64,000 nt of DNA, taken from Thioalkalivibrio sulfidiphilus HL-EbGr7 (lineage in GTDB: Bacteria; Pseudomonadota; Gammaproteobacteria; Ectothiorhodospirales; Ectothiorhodospiraceae). Below are positions 49,843 through 57,757 of the stretch, piece by piece (the stretch's first letter is position 1; each line of letters begins with the position of its first letter). The notes beneath the pieces are model-generated. The model was not told the origin of the DNA, made no database searches, and saw only the letters and a list, made by a program, of their open reading frames with translations. The stretch spans positions 2,924,501-2,988,500 of the forward strand of contig NC_011901.1 of the NCBI RefSeq assembly GCF_000021985.1. Reading direction: 5' to 3'. Position numbers and translations under genes: made by a program.

Positions 49843-50223
49843 ATGGGCTGGTATTTCTCGCGGCAAACCCGCGACCAACTGATCCGCGAACTGATCGAAC
49901 CGCAGGAGGGCGAAAACGCTCGCTCGGAGGTCATCGCCCACGCCCTGCGCGGCAACGTGCTGTGGTCCGTGGCGCGCATCACCGCCAAGCAGGCGGGATT
50001 CATGAAGCTCGCTGCCGGCGATTCCATCAACGTCATCCGTTGCGACCTGCTGCAAGGCTCGGGCGGCGAATGGGGCCACAAGCCCCTGGATGAATCCATG
50101 CACCCCTACTACTACTCGTGCCCGTTGCGCTATCTCGACATGGCGCCGGTGCAATCCCCCGAGTGGCGGGAAGGTGTGCTTGCCCATCACGCACGTCGTC
50201 GCACGCCAGCGGCGGTGGCCTGA
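49843..50223 (+). CDS. Conserved hypothetical ICE protein
   Basis: A 126-residue protein, MGWYFSRQTRDQLIRELIEPQEG, with SEVIAHALRGNVLWSVARITAKQAG, INVIRCDLLQ and GEWGHKPLDESMHPYYYSCPLRYLDMAP. Similar proteins occur widely in mobile elements (some listed as DUF6927), with no known function. It follows a terminator-like leader by about 15 bases and is followed closely by a small gene, so control probably acts on both. Confidence 0.75.
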   Translation: MGWYFSRQTRDQLIRELIEPQEGENARSEVIAHALRGNVLWSVARITAKQAGFMKLAAGDSINVIRCDLLQGSGGEWGHKPLDESMHPYYYSCPLRYLDMAPVQSPEWREGVLAHHARRRTPAAVA

Positions 50224-50241
50224 GCACGGGAGGTACACGTC

Positions 50242-50502
50242 ATGGACCCGATCCTGGCCGCCCTCCCGGCATCGTTGCTGCGCCTCGTCGAAGAGCAGTT
50301 GTCCAACAACGAAGTTTCCTCCGACGAGGAACTGCTCGATCACTTCATCAGCGACGGTCTCACCGAGGAACAGGCACGGCAGGCGTTGACCTACCGCGAC
50401 CAGTACCTCGCCAACCTCTACCTGGACGGTTTCACACCGATCCTCAAAGGGAGCGAAGCGCTTCGCTTCAACCCCTACAGCCGGCAATTCGAGCCGGACT
50501 GA
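50242..50502 (+). CDS. Small hypothetical ICE protein
   Basis: An 86-residue acidic helical protein: MDPILAALPASLLRLVEEQLSNNEVSSDEELLDHFISDGLTEEQARQALTYRDQYLANLY. I recognise no domain. It lies 18 bases after the preceding gene in the same direction, suggesting one transcript that ends at 50556-50578. Confidence 0.7.
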   Translation: MDPILAALPASLLRLVEEQLSNNEVSSDEELLDHFISDGLTEEQARQALTYRDQYLANLYLDGFTPILKGSEALRFNPYSRQFEPD

Positions 50503-50555
50503 ACCGCAGGCCCGTGCTTCACGGGGCTGCATTCCTCTTTACCTGACCCACCCAG

Positions 50556-50578
50556 GCCCTGCTCCGCAGGGCTTTTTT
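50556..50578 (+). terminator. Rho-independent terminator
   Basis: GCCCTGC (50556-50562) pairs with GCAGGGC (50566-50572) over a three-base loop and is followed by six T. Confidence 0.88.
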
Positions 50579-50654
50579 CTTTGTCCCATGCAATCGCGCA
50601 TCCGGCTTTGCGCCTCTCGATGCCGATTGCTCCAATCCTCAGAAGGAGATAGTC

Positions 50655-51482
50655 ATGAAACTCGCATCCCGCTTTTCTTATCGTTCTCCGGTGCTGCGTT
50701 CGGATCATCCGTTGTCGGATGATCAGATCCGCACCGTCGCTCCATCCATCTTCGCGGAGACCCCGCACGAAAGCCGTTCCCAGCGCTACAGCTACATCCC
50801 GACCGCAGCCGTGTTGACGGAGCTGCGCAAGGAGGGGTTCCAACCGTTCATGGTGTGCCAGACACGTGTGCGCCACGAAGATCGCCGTGACTACACCAAG
50901 CACATGCTGCGGCTTCGCCACGAGAGCCAGATCAACGGCACCGAGGCGAACGAGATCATCCTGCTCAACTCGCACGACGGCACCAGCAGCTATCAGATGC
51001 TGGCGGGCATGTTCCGCTTCGTCTGCCAGAACGGCTTGGTGTGCGGCGACACCTTCGCCGACGTCCGCGTTCCTCACAAGGGCAACGTCACCGATCACGT
51101 CATCGAGGGCGCCTACGAAGTCTTGCAGGGTTTCGAGCAAGTGCAACACTCGCGCGATGCCATGGGTGCCATCACACTCGACTACGGTGAGGCCGAGGTC
51201 TTCGCCAGATCGGCGTTGACCCTCAAGTACGACGATCCCGGCAAGACCTTGCCGATCACGGAGAGTCAGGTTCTGCGGCCACGTCGTTTCGACGACAACC
51301 GTTCGGACCTGTGGTCCACCTTCAATCGAGTTCAGGAGAACCTCGTCAAAGGCGGCCTGACCGGCCGCACCGCAAACGGGCGCCAGCAACGCACGCGGCC
51401 CGTTCAAGGCATTGACCAGAACGTCCGGCTGAACCGGGCGCTATGGCTGCTGGCGGAAGGTCTGCGTCAGTTGAAAGCCTGA
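50655..51482 (+). CDS. DUF932 domain-containing ICE protein
   Basis: A 275-residue protein with the DUF932 pattern: YSYIPTAAVLTELRKEGFQPFMVCQTRVR, RLRHESQINGTEANEIILLNSHDGTSSYQMLAGMFRFVCQNGLVCGD, and the final WSTFNRVQENLVKGG. Members are common on plasmids and ICEs. The function is unknown. AGAAGGAG stands before the ATG. It has its own terminator at 51489-51526. Confidence 0.88.
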   Translation: MKLASRFSYRSPVLRSDHPLSDDQIRTVAPSIFAETPHESRSQRYSYIPTAAVLTELRKEGFQPFMVCQTRVRHEDRRDYTKHMLRLRHESQINGTEANEIILLNSHDGTSSYQMLAGMFRFVCQNGLVCGDTFADVRVPHKGNVTDHVIEGAYEVLQGFEQVQHSRDAMGAITLDYGEAEVFARSALTLKYDDPGKTLPITESQVLRPRRFDDNRSDLWSTFNRVQENLVKGGLTGRTANGRQQRTRPVQGIDQNVRLNRALWLLAEGLRQLKA

Positions 51483-51488
51483 CCCTCA

Positions 51489-51526
51489 AGCGGATCATGC
51501 CCATGACGGCATGGTCCGCTTTTTTT
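51489..51526 (+). terminator. Rho-independent terminator of the DUF932 gene
   Basis: A 13-bp stem (51489-51501 with 51508-51520, one G-T pair) is followed by a T-run. Confidence 0.88.
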
Positions 51527-51633
51527 GTTCGGCAGACACCCCTTCGGAGCCCCCTTTGCAAACAGGGTGGCGTCGCGTGACGGTTTTTCGCTCCCGCTCA
51601 CCGGCCTGTTGAAGCAGGCTACTTCCCATGTCC

Positions 51634-51705
51634 GTCGGCGTTGCCGACAACATGCCCAGGTAGCCAAGACCTTCAAGGCTACGGTGCGTTGCGACGCACT
51701 GGTTG
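51634..51705 (+). ncRNA. Structured leader RNA, copy C
   Basis: Stem 1 GTCGGC/GCCGAC (51634-51639/51643-51648), linker AACATGCCCAG, stem 2 GTAGCC/GGCTAC (51660-51665/51677-51682) with loop AAGACCTTCAA, and stem 3 GTGCGT/ACGCAC (51684-51689/51694-51699). All stems differ in sequence from copy A yet pair fully, which is compensating change. Confidence 0.75.
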
Positions 51706-51749
51706 TTCTCTTTGCCAAGACGCTCACGGGCGTTCCCTTCCATCCCCTT

Positions 51750-51788
51750 GGGGCAGTGACTGCCCTCGCGGGTGGTGCTGCCTCTGTT
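51750..51788 (+). promoter_or_regulatory. Nested leader hairpin before the gene at 51807
   Basis: Outer stem GGCAG/CTGCC (51752-51756/51778-51782), inner GCCC/GGGT, then TCTGTTTT. It is placed between leader RNA copy C and the start codon, as in the DUF3577 leader. Confidence 0.62.
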
Positions 51789-51806
51789 TTCTTCGAGGAC
51801 ATCACC

Positions 51807-52454
51807 ATGCCTGCATCTACATCACCCAATGTGCTCTACCGCATCGACGAATGCCCCGACCTCATGGCCGACGGCTGCATCGGCGACGAGCACGGCAACC
51901 TCGTCTTCCTGTCCGTCTGGGCGCGCGATACCGCCGTCCAGGAGTTCCTTGCCCGTCTGACCCTCGGTCGGTCCGAGCAGGGACTGGACCAGTTCCATCT
52001 CGTCACCGATCAGGCGTCGATTCCGGTCTTCGTCGGCAATCCCGACAACCTGGAGAAGCGCACCACGCGCGCCTTCCGGCGCACGCTGTTCGGTTCCATG
52101 TCTCATCTGTGGCTGTTCGACAAGCGCTGCGTGAAGCCCGACAAGGCCAACGCCAGCGCATTGGCGCTACTGCCCAGGACAGTGACCGACCACACCGAAC
52201 GCCTATGGGCGCTGGTGCGGGAGACCTGCCCCCTGCCGCTGCTCGATCACTGGCGCGATGCCGTGCTGGAGCTGCTGCAATCACGGGACATGCTGACGCG
52301 CCTTCCGTTCGCCCTCGGGCCGCTGGAGGGCCATCGGCTGGCCCTGGACGTTCCGGCGCTGACCACGGCGCTGGGCGAACTGATCCGCAACGGCACCCTT
52401 GGTGTTTCGCAGGTCGAGCTGGCCTCGGGCAAACCGCTGCGGCGGGTGGCCTGA
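51807..52454 (+). CDS. Hypothetical ICE protein with leader RNA
   Basis: A 215-residue protein: VLYRIDECPDLMADGCIGDEHGNLVFLSVW at the N-terminus and a C-terminal DMLTRLPFALGPLEGHRLALDVPALTTALGELIRNGTLG. I recognise no domain. The frame is long, GC-rich and preceded by a leader RNA and nested hairpin shared with ICE genes, which supports a real gene. The start is the ATG at 51807. Confidence 0.72.
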   Translation: MPASTSPNVLYRIDECPDLMADGCIGDEHGNLVFLSVWARDTAVQEFLARLTLGRSEQGLDQFHLVTDQASIPVFVGNPDNLEKRTTRAFRRTLFGSMSHLWLFDKRCVKPDKANASALALLPRTVTDHTERLWALVRETCPLPLLDHWRDAVLELLQSRDMLTRLPFALGPLEGHRLALDVPALTTALGELIRNGTLGVSQVELASGKPLRRVA

Positions 52455-52522
52455 CGCTCACCACACGGGCATGTGCGTCGCGCGTGCCCCGCTTTCATCC
52501 CACTTCTTCACAGGAGATTCCC

Positions 52523-53632
52523 ATGGCTCTCATGTTTCCGCGCCTTGCGCGCAACTTCATCAAGAACGGCTACTTCCCGACAGACGAACCCACGTTGGAA
52601 AGAGCCCTGACCGCACTGGCGCCGTCCTCTGGCCCCATGTGCATCCTCGATCCCTGCGCCGGCGAAGGCGTCGCGATCGCCGAAGCCGCTCATGCCCTCG
52701 GGCGCGAACAGGTGAAGGCATTTGCCGTCGAGTACGACGCGGAGCGCGCCACCCATGCGCGCAGACTCGTCGATCGTTGTCTGCATGGCGACCTGATGGA
52801 CTCGCTGATTTCCCGCCAGTCCTTCGGACTGCTGTGGCTCAATCCGCCTTATGGCGATCTGACGCGGGGCGTCGATGGCAACATCGGCTACCAGGGTCAG
52901 GGGCGCGCACGGTTGGAGAAGCTGTTCTATCAGCGCAGTCTGCCGCTGTTGCAATACGACGGTGTGCTGGTGCTCATCATCCCGGCCTATGTACTCGATG
53001 CCGAGTTCGTCGGCTGGCTGACCCGCCACTTCGCCGATCTGCGCATCTACCGTGCGGTGGACGTGCAGTTCAAGCAGGTGGTGATCTTCGGCCGGCGCGT
53101 GCGTCAGCGCGAGCAGGTGCCGGAGGACGCCAAGACGGCGCGCAGCCTTTTGCTGCAAGTCGGGCAAGGCGACATCGAAGCCGAGGAATTGCCCTGCGAA
53201 TGGCCGTTCCAGCCTTACACGGTTCCGGCGTCTCCCGTCGAACCGGAGCACTTCTATCGCGTCACGCTCGAACCCGAGCAATTCGCCGACGAGGTACAGC
53301 GCCTGCAAGGGCTGTGGCCGTCAATCGACACGCACCTGGGCGCCGCGCAGCAACTGCCACGGCCCCCGGCGCGCGCCCTGTCGCACTGGCATCTCGCCCT
53401 GGCTCTGGCCGCAGGCGCGGTTTCAGGCGTCGTGCAATCGAAGAACGGCCGCACGCTCGTCGTCAAAGGTGATACCCACAAGGAGAAGTCTCACCAGACG
53501 GAATACACCGAGCGTGACGATGGCTCCGTGGCCGAGACGCGCATCCTCACCGACAGGTTCGTGCCTGTTATCAGGGCGTGGGACATGACCCTTGGCTCTC
53601 CCACATGGGGCCAGGTACTGACCATTCGCTGA
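52523..53632 (+). CDS. Putative adenine-specific DNA methyltransferase (DUF6094-like)
   Basis: A 369-residue protein with AdoMet motif I CILDPCAGEGVAIAEAAHAL and catalytic LLWLNPPYGDLTRG (NPPY), so an amino-methyltransferase, probably N6-adenine. The N-terminus RLARNFIKNGYFPTDEPTLERAL is typical of ICE-borne DUF6094 proteins. No restriction nuclease is adjacent. It could protect the element from host restriction or form part of a larger complex with the helicase 500 bases downstream. Ribosome site CAGGAG. Confidence 0.85.
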   Translation: MALMFPRLARNFIKNGYFPTDEPTLERALTALAPSSGPMCILDPCAGEGVAIAEAAHALGREQVKAFAVEYDAERATHARRLVDRCLHGDLMDSLISRQSFGLLWLNPPYGDLTRGVDGNIGYQGQGRARLEKLFYQRSLPLLQYDGVLVLIIPAYVLDAEFVGWLTRHFADLRIYRAVDVQFKQVVIFGRRVRQREQVPEDAKTARSLLLQVGQGDIEAEELPCEWPFQPYTVPASPVEPEHFYRVTLEPEQFADEVQRLQGLWPSIDTHLGAAQQLPRPPARALSHWHLALALAAGAVSGVVQSKNGRTLVVKGDTHKEKSHQTEYTERDDGSVAETRILTDRFVPVIRAWDMTLGSPTWGQVLTIR

Positions 53633-53675
53633 TCGTTGTTCCTTGACGGTTCGCCGTCGTTTTCATCCACCCACC

Positions 53676-53717
53676 GGGGTCATGTCGCCCCTGTGGGGTG
53701 CCGTGGCCCCTTATTTT
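53676..53717 (+). promoter_or_regulatory. Nested leader hairpin before the gene at 53733
   Basis: Outer stem GGGGTCA/TGGCCCC (53676-53682/53704-53710), inner GCCCC/GGGGT (53687-53691/53695-53699), then TTATTTTT. The ribosome site GAGAGG follows at once. Confidence 0.72.
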
Positions 53718-53732
53718 TGAGAGGTAATCACC

Positions 53733-54029
53733 ATGGCACTCGCAGTTCTGTCTCAACCACGCTTTCGGGCCGGAAAATTGCTCATGACCGCAGACGTGAA
53801 TGACCTTGTTCAACGGGGTGTGTTCAACCCCGGACCCTATCTCCAGCGCCATCTCGATGGCGATTGGGGCGATCTCTGCGACGACGACAGGCGGCAGAAC
53901 GATGCCGCTTTGAAGTCCGGCGAGGATCGATTGTTCTCGTCCTACCAAGTCACTTCCGACCTGAAGATCTGGATCATCACCGAGTGGGATCGCAGCGTAA
54001 CCACGCTGCTGTTGCCCAGCGAGTATTGA
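53733..54029 (+). CDS. Small hypothetical ICE protein
   Basis: A 98-residue protein: ALAVLSQPRFRAGKLLMTADVNDLVQRGVFNPGPYLQRHLDGDWGDLCDDDRRQND, ending TSDLKIWIITEWDRSVTTLLLPSEY. Proteins of this style occur beside methyltransferase and helicase genes in ICEs and plasmids, with no defined function. The nested hairpin precedes its ribosome site by a few bases. Confidence 0.78.
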   Translation: MALAVLSQPRFRAGKLLMTADVNDLVQRGVFNPGPYLQRHLDGDWGDLCDDDRRQNDAALKSGEDRLFSSYQVTSDLKIWIITEWDRSVTTLLLPSEY

Positions 54030-54075
54030 TCTGTTTTCACCGCGGCGCTTGAACGTCGCGTTTCTTCCCACCCCT

Positions 54076-54123
54076 GGGGCATGTCATCGCCCCATCGGGG
54101 GAGGTGCATGCCCCATTTTTTTT
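54076..54123 (+). promoter_or_regulatory. Nested leader hairpin before the helicase gene
   Basis: Perfect 8-bp outer stem GGGGCATG/CATGCCCC (54076-54083/54107-54114), inner CCCC/GGGG (54090-54093/54097-54100), and eight T ending at 54123, only 12 bases before the ATG. It is the clearest of the six leader hairpins. Confidence 0.8.
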
Positions 54124-54134
54124 GGAGCATCACC

Positions 54135-56405
54135 ATGTCCCTCGATCTTGAAACTGTTCCCGATACCGCCGTGCAGGGCGACCTGCTGGAAGCGGCGGCT
54201 TCTCCACTCACGATCAGCTTGCAGGACTTCGTATCGGAGTTCGGCGATGAGCTGCTCGACTCTCTCAACCGCGCCAACCCGCCTGTCTACGCCGGACAGG
54301 CACGGGCGCATCGCCAGACCATCCTGGCCGGCCTGAAGCGGAAGTTGTTTCCCGCCCAGGCCGAAGTCGTCCATGCCGTCACCGAGCTGCTGGTCGATCG
54401 TGGCGAACGTGCCGCGATCGTCAACGGCGAGATGGGCTGCGGCAAGACGACCGTCGGCATCGCCACGGCCGCCGTGCTCAATGCCGAAGGCTACCGCCGC
54501 ACCCTGGTGCTCTCGCCACCCCACCTAGTCTACAAGTGGCGGCGCGAAATTCAGGAGACGGTGGCCGGCGCCAAGGTCTGGGTGCTCAACGGCCCGGACA
54601 CGCTGGTCAAGCTGCTGAAACTGCGCGAGCAGTTGGGCGTACCACCCCAGGGGCAGGAGTTCTTCGTCCTCGGCCGTGTGCGCATGCGCATGGGCTTTCA
54701 CTGGAAGCCGGTGTTCGTGCGTTGGCGTACCCGTCACGGCGACGTGGGGGCGTGCCCGCATTGCGGCCATGTCATCACCGACCTGGACGGCGAGCCGATC
54801 AACCCGGTGGAACTCGAAGCGGAGGAAACCCGCCGCAAGTGCGGACACTGCGCCTCGGCGCTGTGGACGCTGATCCGTCCCCGGCGCCTGTCGGTCAACG
54901 ACCAGTCGCAAGCCGTGCTCAAGGCGCTCAAGCGTATTCCCACCATCGGCGAAGTCACGGCACAGAAGCTGATGAAGAAGTTCGGCGAGTCGTTCCTGGC
55001 TTCGATGCTGGGCGACAACCTGTACGAGTTCATCAATCTCATGGACGACAACGGCGAGCTGGTGTTTTCCGACCGGCAGGCCCAGCGCATGGAACGTGCG
55101 ATGGCCTCGATGGAGTTCGGCTTCGGCGAAGGTGGCTATCAGCCTTCGGAATACGTCAAACGCTACCTGCCGCAAGGCACGTTCGACCTGCTCATCGCCG
55201 ACGAGGCGCACGAGTACAAGAACGCGGGTTCCGCCCAAGGGCAGGCGATGGGGGTCTTGGCCTCCAAGTCACGCAAGACGCTGCTGCTGACCGGCACCTT
55301 GATGGGCGGCTACGGCGACGACCTGTTCTACCTGCTGTTCCGCGCCCTGCCTGGGCGAATGATCGAAGACGGCTACCGGCCGAGCAAGCAAGGCAGTCTG
55401 ACGCCGGCCGCGATGGCGTTCATGCGCGATCACGGCGTGCTCAAAGACATCTACTCCGAGAGCAACGGCTCGGCCCACAAGACCGCCAAGGGCAGCAAGA
55501 TCACGGTGCGAACCGTGAAGGCCCCCGGCTTCGGTCCCAAGGGCGTGCTGCGCTGCGTATTGCCGTTCACGGTCTTCCTCAAGTTGAAGGACATCGGTGG
55601 CAACGTGCTGCCGCCCTACGACGAGGAGTTCCGCGAAGTGGCGATGGACGCGGAGCAGGCGCAGGCCTATGGACGCCTGGCGGGGCAACTGACCGCCGAG
55701 CTGAAGCAGGCGCTGGCGCGCCGCGACACGACGCTGCTGGGTGTGGTCCTCAACGTGCTGCTGGCCTGGCCGGACACGTGCTTTCGGTCCGAGACGGTCA
55801 AGCATCCGCGCACCCGCAACCTGCTGGCGTTCACGCCGTCGCTGTTCACCGATCTGGAGGTCATGCCGAAGGAGCGGGAGCTGATCGATATCTGCCGCGA
55901 GGAAAAAGCGGCGGGACGCAAGGTGCTGGTCTACAGCGTCTATACCGGCACGCGCGACACCACATCGCGCTTGAAGGTGCTGCTGGAGCAGGAAGGCTTC
56001 AAGGTGGCGGTACTGCGCGCGAGCGTGGATGCCTCCCGCCGGGAAGACTGGATCGCCGAGCAGTTGGATCGCGGCATCGACGTGCTCATCACCAACCCCG
56101 AACTGGTGAAAACCGGCCTGGACCTGTTGGAGTTTCCGACCATCGTGTTCATGCAGTCGGGCTACAACGTGTACTCGCTGCAGCAGGCCGCGCGCCGTTC
56201 CTGGCGTATCGGGCAGAAGCAGCCGGTCCGGGTGATCTACCTCGGCTACGCGGCCACCTCGCAGATGACTTGCCTGGGGCTGATGGCCAAGAAGATCACG
56301 GTGTCGCAGAGCACGTCGGGAGACGTGCCGGAATCAGGGTTGGACGTTCTCAATCAGGACGGCGACTCGGTGGAAGTGGCACTGGCACGGCAGTTGGTAC
56401 ATTGA
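54135..56405 (+). CDS. SNF2-type DEAH helicase of the ICE
   Basis: A 756-residue superfamily 2 ATPase with Walker A VNGEMGCGKTTVGI, Walker B LLIADEAHEYKNAG (DEAH), the LLLTGTLMGG motif III, and SNF2-type motif VI LQQAARRSWRIGQKQPVRVI. A four-Cys zinc site (CPHCGH...CGHC) is inserted after motif I, and an extra helical region lies between. Such helicases are common in ICEs and in phage-defence operons with methyltransferases. The gene has its own terminator and a strong leader hairpin. Confidence 0.9.
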   Translation: MSLDLETVPDTAVQGDLLEAAASPLTISLQDFVSEFGDELLDSLNRANPPVYAGQARAHRQTILAGLKRKLFPAQAEVVHAVTELLVDRGERAAIVNGEMGCGKTTVGIATAAVLNAEGYRRTLVLSPPHLVYKWRREIQETVAGAKVWVLNGPDTLVKLLKLREQLGVPPQGQEFFVLGRVRMRMGFHWKPVFVRWRTRHGDVGACPHCGHVITDLDGEPINPVELEAEETRRKCGHCASALWTLIRPRRLSVNDQSQAVLKALKRIPTIGEVTAQKLMKKFGESFLASMLGDNLYEFINLMDDNGELVFSDRQAQRMERAMASMEFGFGEGGYQPSEYVKRYLPQGTFDLLIADEAHEYKNAGSAQGQAMGVLASKSRKTLLLTGTLMGGYGDDLFYLLFRALPGRMIEDGYRPSKQGSLTPAAMAFMRDHGVLKDIYSESNGSAHKTAKGSKITVRTVKAPGFGPKGVLRCVLPFTVFLKLKDIGGNVLPPYDEEFREVAMDAEQAQAYGRLAGQLTAELKQALARRDTTLLGVVLNVLLAWPDTCFRSETVKHPRTRNLLAFTPSLFTDLEVMPKERELIDICREEKAAGRKVLVYSVYTGTRDTTSRLKVLLEQEGFKVAVLRASVDASRREDWIAEQLDRGIDVLITNPELVKTGLDLLEFPTIVFMQSGYNVYSLQQAARRSWRIGQKQPVRVIYLGYAATSQMTCLGLMAKKITVSQSTSGDVPESGLDVLNQDGDSVEVALARQLVH

Positions 56406-56423
56406 GCATCGCTCGATTTTTGG

Positions 56424-56447
56424 CGGCCCCTTCGGGGGCCGTTTTCT
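56424..56447 (+). terminator. Rho-independent terminator of the helicase gene
   Basis: CGGCCCC/GGGGCCG (56424-56430/56435-56441) with a TTCG loop, followed by TTTTC. It separates the helicase gene from the transfer module. Confidence 0.82.
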
Positions 56448-56585
56448 TTTCTGTCGGGCCGGTGCGTAATCGGCCCCGCGATACCTGGCAGTCGAAAAAT
56501 CGGGCGGCCCGCAGTTCCCTTTGTTCGCTGATGCGACGGCCTTCCCCTGCGAAGGTGGCATCACGAAGCCCCTGGGAGCCGCCGC

Positions 56586-57092
56586 ATGCCATCCATTCGC
56601 CGCCCATACCCGACCGGACACGCCGCGCTTGCCGCCGGCCTGATCGCCGCCGCTCTGACCGCCGGATGCGCCACGTCATCCGTCGCGCCACCCGTCATCG
56701 AACCGAAGCCGGAAACACAAGCCCGGCCCGTGCCGGACGGCTGGATTCCCATCGTTCGGTATGGCCGCTACACGCTGGTGGAGCTGGTCCCGGAGGCCGC
56801 CCAGCAAGACCTGCTGTTGCAGGTCATCGACGTGTCGATGCCGGCAACCCTGCCCGCGACGGTCGGCGAGGCCCTGCGCTACGTGCTGCTGCGCTCCGGC
56901 TACACCCTTTGCGAAGCCGGTTCCGACGCCGCAGTGTTCCATGACCTTCCGTTGCCGGCAGCGCACCTGCGGCTTGGGCCGCTGTTTCTGCGCGACGCCC
57001 TGCTGACGTTGGCGGGGCCGGCCTGGGAGCTTCACGTCGATGATGTGGGGCGGCGGGTGTGCTTCACCCAGGAACAGGAGCCTCTGCCATGA
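56586..57092 (+). CDS. PilL N-terminal-type lipoprotein of the transfer module
   Basis: A 168-residue protein with a lipoprotein signal (AAGLIAAALTAGCATS; lipobox LTAGC). The mature part GWIPIVRYGRYTLVELVPEAAQQDLLLQVIDVSMPATLPATVGEALRYVLLRSGY fits the PilL N-terminal domain of PFGI-1-type ICEs. It is presumed to be a periplasmic or outer-membrane component of the conjugative apparatus. It is the first gene of a run in which most neighbours overlap or touch. Confidence 0.78.
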   Translation: MPSIRRPYPTGHAALAAGLIAAALTAGCATSSVAPPVIEPKPETQARPVPDGWIPIVRYGRYTLVELVPEAAQQDLLLQVIDVSMPATLPATVGEALRYVLLRSGYTLCEAGSDAAVFHDLPLPAAHLRLGPLFLRDALLTLAGPAWELHVDDVGRRVCFTQEQEPLP

Positions 57093-57748
57093 CCCTGCCT
57101 CCTGACTTCCATCCGGCATCCCGTACCCGTCTCCTGCAAGTCGCCGCAGCAACCTGGCTGCTGCTGGTCAGCGCGGCCGTCGTCGTCAATCACGTGGCCC
57201 TGTCCCGTCTGGCCGGGGATGTGCGCACCAGCGCGCCGGCCATTGAGGTCGCGCTGCTCGATAGCCGCCTCACCGAACTGGAACTGCTGACGGACAGCAC
57301 CGGGCACCAGCCAGAACCGCTGACCCAGGCCAGCCTCGACGCGGTTCGCCAGGCGCTGGAGGAACGGCTCGCCCGGCTCGAACAGACGGACGCCGAACCG
57401 CCTGCCACGACCGACATCGCACACCTGGAAAGCCGCCTCGATCAGCTCGAAGCGCGCTTGAAGGAAGTCCGCCAGCCACCGCCACCCGCTGCCGCGCCGG
57501 CACGTCGCCCGCCTCCGGCCGAGGCCGCACGGCCCGCGACCGTCGAACCGCCATTCCGGCTGCTGGACATCGAACTGCGTGCGGGCGAGCGCTTCCTGTC
57601 CATCGCACCCACCGATTCCCGCTCGCTCGCGGCGGTCCGCGTGCTGCGTCTCGGCGAGACCGAGAGCGGTTGGCGGCTCGAATCCCTCGAAGGGCGGACC
57701 GCGACCTTTCTGTTCAACGGGCAGGCGCGGCGTTTGAGCGTGCCGTAG
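57089..57748 (+). CDS. Membrane-anchored coiled-coil protein of the transfer module
   Basis: A 219-residue protein overlapping the preceding gene by four bases. One N-terminal membrane helix (LLQVAAATWLLLVSAAVVVNHV), a long coiled coil (residues 45-150, EERLARLEQTDAEP...LESRLDQLEARLKEV), a Pro/Ala-rich linker and a small C-terminal beta-rich domain (FRLLDIELRAGERFLSIAPTD). I do not recognise a named family, but the plan is that of a periplasmic transfer component. Confidence 0.7.
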   Translation: MTLPPDFHPASRTRLLQVAAATWLLLVSAAVVVNHVALSRLAGDVRTSAPAIEVALLDSRLTELELLTDSTGHQPEPLTQASLDAVRQALEERLARLEQTDAEPPATTDIAHLESRLDQLEARLKEVRQPPPPAAAPARRPPPAEAARPATVEPPFRLLDIELRAGERFLSIAPTDSRSLAAVRVLRLGETESGWRLESLEGRTATFLFNGQARRLSVP

Positions 57749-57757
57749 GAGGTCTTC

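Noticed and set aside
56586-57092. Chromosomal type IV pilus gene
   Set aside because: The protein is short, a lipoprotein, and followed by ICE-specific TIGR03759, TIGR03765 and TraD genes, so it belongs to the conjugative module.
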